Under the pieces are notes generated by a model that was not told where the DNA came from, did no database searches, and saw nothing but the letters and a program-made list of their open reading frames with translations. From contig JARRBX010000001.1 in the NCBI GenBank assembly GCA_029982245.1, positions 1-64,000 on the forward strand: a DNA stretch of 64,000 nt, in the 5' to 3' direction. Shown one piece after another: positions 61,156 through 64,000 of the stretch. How positions within the stretch are numbered: the stretch's first letter is position 1; each line of letters begins with the position of its first letter. The stretch is from Candidatus Atribacteria bacterium (GTDB lineage Bacteria > Atribacterota > Atribacteria > Atribacterales > Thermatribacteraceae). The translations under genes were made by a program, and so were the position numbers.

Positions 61156-62601
61156 TTACTTATAGGTTACTTTAATATGCTTAACCTCTAGATACGACTC
61201 TATTCCACCCGGGCCAAGGTCAGTGCCAAAACCGCTTTCCTTCCAACCGGTGTAAGGAGCATAAATTGTGGCCACATCAACATTATTTAACCCGACGTTG
61301 CCGCATTCAAGACCTAAACAAACCTTGCGAGCAATATTAATATTTGAGGTATACACATAAGCAGCAAGACCGTATCTTGTGGAATTAGCCCAATCAATTA
61401 CTTCATCAAGGCTATCGAAAGGCATTACTCCAACTGCTGGACCAAAAGTTTCTTCTCTCATGATTAGCATCTCATGTGTGGTATCAGCCAAGATAGTAGG
61501 TTCAAAGAAATAACCTTTCTTAAAAGCTTCTCCTTCGGGCTTTTTGCCTCCGTAAAGCAATCTGGCTCCTTTCTTTATCGCATCCTCTACGTGTTCTTTA
61601 ACTTTTTCCAGAGTACTCAAACTTACCATTGGACCCAGGTCCACATCCGGGTCGGTCAAGCCGTTCCCAATTCGCAACTTTCTGGTTCCTTCGACAAAAG
61701 CTTCTAAAAACCTGTCATAAATGGAACGCTGCACGTAAATCCGATTGATAGCGTTGCACACCTGTCCCATATTACGGAAAGATCTCCGTACTGCACCCTT
61801 GACTGCTTCATCAAAATCCGCATCTTCGAACACAATAAGCGGTGACTGACCTCCTAATTCCAGAGTTACCCTTTTTACCCCTTCCGCACAGTAACTCATA
61901 ACCTGCTTTCCTGCTTCAGTAGAACCTGTAAAACTCACCTTTTTTACCAAAGGGTGCAAAACCAGTGCTTTGCCAATCACTGAGCCAGAACCTGTAATTC
62001 CATTGACTACACCTTCAGGAAGCCCCGCTTCAACGAAGCACTCCAAAAACATCAACGGTGAAATTGGCGTTTCCGAAGGAGGTTTGGCCACCACCGTGCA
62101 CCCTGCGGCCAGAGCCGCACCAACTTTCCAGGAAAGGAGCTGCACCGGATAGTTCCAGGGAGAAATAGCTGCAACTACACCTGCTGGTTGCTTAATAACC
62201 AGGCTTTCAACGTTACCTTTATTTAAGGGGATAATTTCTCCAAATACTCTTTTCGCACCCTCTGCAAAATATCTGATTACCTCTGCAGAACCTTTAACCT
62301 CGCTTATACCCTCCTTTAAGGGTTTACCTTCTTCAGCAGTAAGCACCCGTCCAATTTCTTCGGCTTTCTGTTCAATTATATCCGCAGCTTTATGCATGTA
62401 ACGTGCTCTATCAAAGGGAGTAAGTTTAGACCAGGTTTGAAAAGCTCTATGAGCAGACTTTACAGCTTCCTCTACCTGTTCTTTGGTAGCCCTGGGAACT
62501 TCCCCCATTTTCTCTTCAGTAGCTGGGTTGATAACCTCAAGGTATTCCCCCTTAACCGAATCCACGAATTGATTATTAATTATCATCAGTTTTCGAATCA
62601 T
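61156..62601 (-). CDS. NAD(P)-dependent aldehyde dehydrogenase (AldA-like)
   Basis: 481 aa ALDH. NAD-binding and catalytic motifs: ISPWNYPVQLLSWKVGAALA, AGCTVVAKPPSETPISPLMF, FTGSTEAGKQVM, VTLELGGQSPLIVFEDADFD (Glu) and FRNMGQVCNAINRIYVQ (nucleophile Cys). GQVCNAxxRIYVQ resembles lactaldehyde/glycolaldehyde dehydrogenases (AldA); succinate-semialdehyde or 2,5-dioxovalerate dehydrogenase remain possible. SD GGGAGG precedes ATG 62601. In this locus it probably oxidises an aldehyde released by aldol cleavage. Confidence 0.93.
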   Translation of the reverse strand: MIRKLMIINNQFVDSVKGEYLEVINPATEEKMGEVPRATKEQVEEAVKSAHRAFQTWSKLTPFDRARYMHKAADIIEQKAEEIGRVLTAEEGKPLKEGISEVKGSAEVIRYFAEGAKRVFGEIIPLNKGNVESLVIKQPAGVVAAISPWNYPVQLLSWKVGAALAAGCTVVAKPPSETPISPLMFLECFVEAGLPEGVVNGITGSGSVIGKALVLHPLVKKVSFTGSTEAGKQVMSYCAEGVKRVTLELGGQSPLIVFEDADFDEAVKGAVRRSFRNMGQVCNAINRIYVQRSIYDRFLEAFVEGTRKLRIGNGLTDPDVDLGPMVSLSTLEKVKEHVEDAIKKGARLLYGGKKPEGEAFKKGYFFEPTILADTTHEMLIMREETFGPAVGVMPFDSLDEVIDWANSTRYGLAAYVYTSNINIARKVCLGLECGNVGLNNVDVATIYAPYTGWKESGFGTDLGPGGIESYLEVKHIKVTYK

Positions 62602-62619
62602 AAAGGCTTACCTCCCACC

Positions 62620-62997
62620 TCAATCCACTTTACCAGTTACCCACAAAATAACCAGAGGAAGAATGCCCGTATTGTAGGTAACATGAAACTTACCTGGTTC
62701 AACATAAAAGGCGTCTCCTTCCTGAATGGGAAAACGCTCTTCTTCAATTTCCATTTCTCCGCGCCCACTCAGGATGAAATATACTTCTTCCTGATCAGGG
62801 TGAGCATGACCAGTAGTTTTACCATCAGGATAGACAATGGTATATCCCAGTTTCAGGCGCTGAGAAGGGGAATTCTCCGGGTCTATCAACCAGTAAGTAT
62901 CTCTCAGGGTTTCTCCTTTTTTATCTTTCGCAAAATACCGAAAAGACCGATCACAAGTATCTGGTTCTACATTATTGATGTTAACCTTATACGCCAT
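62620..62997 (-). CDS. cupin-domain protein
   Basis: 125 aa single-domain cupin. Motif 1 GKTTGHAHPDQEEVYFILSG has the His-x-His and Glu metal ligands, and motif 2 GDAFYVEPGKFHVTYN the last His. Such small cupins in sugar loci may be isomerases, epimerases or sensors; nothing here decides. ATG 62997 follows AGAGGAGG. It lies between the ABC ATPase and the ALDH gene. Confidence 0.88.
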   Translation of the reverse strand: MAYKVNINNVEPDTCDRSFRYFAKDKKGETLRDTYWLIDPENSPSQRLKLGYTIVYPDGKTTGHAHPDQEEVYFILSGRGEMEIEEERFPIQEGDAFYVEPGKFHVTYNTGILPLVILWVTGKVD

Positions 62998-63037
62998 TAC
63001 AGCATCTACCTCCTCTGTTCATTAGTTCCCAAAAGCT

Positions 63038-64000
63038 CTATGGTTTCTCCCTGTGAATTATCGGGAGATCCTCAACAAAAATGTGAATCACCGGGGGAGG
63101 GAAATACAGCCATACCCTTTCACCTTCCTGATAGCGCTCCTGGGCTGCAACCACCGCCTTTACCTCACTTCTTGGCTGGTCATCGAGAGAAACAGTAAGT
63201 ACCACCTTATCTCCCTGAAATTCAAGTATCTTTACCGTCCCTGAAACAGAATTAGCTACCTTTCTTTCTCTGGAAACTTCAATTTGCTGAGGACGAATGC
63301 CCAACTCCACCTGGGAATCTACATATTTCGGATCCACTTCACCTTCAAAGGTAAAGAGGAATTCCTCTGTTTCACCAGGAATCACTATTTGATTGGTTCC
63401 TTTCGCCAAGGCAGGGATAAAGTTCATAGCCGGTTCACCAACAAAATAAGCCACAAACTTGTTGGCAGGATAATTCCAAATTTCCTCCACAGTTCCAATC
63501 TGCTGTAGTTCTCCCTGGTGAATTATCAACATACGGTCGCAAAGAGCAATGGCTTCTGCTTGATCGTGGGTTACATAAATTGTAGTAAGCCCCAATTCAT
63601 CATGAAGATGTCGAATACGAGCGCGTATCTCGTGACGTACCTGTTGGTCCATATGGGATATGGGCTCATCAAGCAGAGTAACGTTTGGCTTTCTTACCAG
63701 GGCTCGGGCCAGGGAAACCCGCTGCTGTAGACCGCCAGGAAGTGAACCCGGACGTTTTTTGAGGTGTGGAGTAAGTTCCATTAACTCTGCTATTTCTTTT
63801 ACTCTTTTGTCCACCTCGGGACCCTTAAGACCTCGCGCACGAAGTGGAAAAGCTATGTTCTCGTAAACACTTAGACGATAGTAGAGAGCGTAAGACTCAA
63901 AGGCCAAAGCTACATTGCGCTCAGCAGGGCTAAGATGATTCACCACTCGTCCATCAAAAAGTAACTCTCCTTTACTAATTTCTTCAAGACCAGCCAGCAT
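63038..64000 (-). CDS. CUT1-type sugar ABC transporter ATP-binding protein, 5' end cut by window
   Basis: 320 residues are visible; the Walker A region and start lie beyond 64000, and the Met at the edge is internal (LAGLEEISKGEL). Walker B VTLLDEP, D-loop region SHMDQQVRHEI, switch His VTHDQAEAIALCD and a C-terminal MalK-like OB domain of about 110 residues are present. The Q-loop reads AFESYALYYRLSVYENIAFP, a Glu variant seen in paired CUT1 ATPases. The signature is LPGGLQQR instead of LSGGQQQR, an unusual Ser-to-Pro change. Partner permease, binding protein and probably a second ATPase should lie beyond the window. Confidence 0.9.
   Translation of the reverse strand: MLAGLEEISKGELLFDGRVVNHLSPAERNVALAFESYALYYRLSVYENIAFPLRARGLKGPEVDKRVKEIAELMELTPHLKKRPGSLPGGLQQRVSLARALVRKPNVTLLDEPISHMDQQVRHEIRARIRHLHDELGLTTIYVTHDQAEAIALCDRMLIIHQGELQQIGTVEEIWNYPANKFVAYFVGEPAMNFIPALAKGTNQIVIPGETEEFLFTFEGEVDPKYVDSQVELGIRPQQIEVSRERKVANSVSGTVKILEFQGDKVVLTVSLDDQPRSEVKAVVAAQERYQEGERVWLYFPPPVIHIFVEDLPIIHREKP

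Noticed and set aside
1-64000. CRISPR arrays, tRNA or rRNA genes, insertion sequences, prophage
   Set aside because: No regularly spaced repeats, cloverleaf-sized gaps, transposase or phage genes seen; the longest gene-free gap is about 250 bp.

Overview
The window is 64 kb of densely packed bacterial chromosome. All 60 protein genes I can support lie on the minus strand, so transcription runs from position 64000 towards 1. Gaps are short, ATGA and TAATG overlaps are common, and SD-led GTG and TTG starts are frequent. Gene content points to a strictly anaerobic, probably thermophilic, sugar-fermenting, hydrogen-producing member of a deep-branching phylum. My best guess is Atribacterota (OP9/JS1, Caldatribacterium-like), based on the hydrogenase/NuoF-GltD locus plus the overall gene mix. 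That is an impression, not a search result; Thermotogota-, Synergistota- or Clostridia-like relatives remain possible. I see no phage, IS element, CRISPR, rRNA or tRNA.

Layout from low to high coordinate. 1-1962: yybS (cut by the window edge), rpsR, ssb, rpsF. 2041-4507: ahcY and metK (SAM cycle). 4632-11367: rsfS, an LCP transferase, yqeK, nadD, proA, proB, obg, rpmA, rplU. 11450-15370: RNase E/G and the TIGR03936/TIGR03960 radical-SAM pair. 15377-19473: rodA, mrdA, mreD, mreC (cell elongation). 19470-22466: apbE, amrS, amrA, a YqgF-like nuclease. 22512-30996: a seven-gene [FeFe]-hydrogenase operon. 31149-34702: clpC and a reduced dnaJ behind a consensus promoter with a CtsR-like box. 34957-40026: HDIG protein, LysM/M23 peptidase, type-2 ileS. 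40112-43961: pmbA/tldD, a parvulin, a small membrane protein. 44034-50868: glycogen cluster (two ADP-glucose pyrophosphorylase paralogues, a GH57 enzyme, a secreted DUF4384/Ig-like protein, an M42 peptidase). 50874-56578: phosphoesterase, folD, PHP phosphatase, a degenerate phosphoglucose-isomerase-like protein, cimA, a HAD phosphatase. 56687-64000: a sugar-catabolic locus (SorC regulator, DapA-type aldolase, 2-hydroxyacid dehydrogenase, xylulokinase, aldehyde dehydrogenase, cupin, CUT1 ABC ATPase cut by the window end).

The most interesting system is 22512-30996. One HydA-type [FeFe]-hydrogenase catalytic subunit shares an operon with two NuoE-like and two NuoF-like subunits. One NuoF is fused to a complete GltD/NfnB-type NAD(P)H:FAD module. 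The other has lost every cysteine of its N-terminal thioredoxin-like [2Fe-2S] domain and stops where the C-terminal ferredoxin domain normally begins. A stand-alone 2Fe-2S protein and a sensorless HATPase protein complete the operon. This suggests a hydrogenase/transhydrogenase assembly joining H2, ferredoxin, NAD(H) and NADP(H). A TATAAT -10 element and a 15-bp palindrome at the presumed start site precede it. Second-rank finds are the phosphoglucose-isomerase-like protein with erased sugar-binding motifs (53000-54220), the duplicated palindrome before xylB (61102-61146), and the CtsR-like box before dnaJ-clpC.
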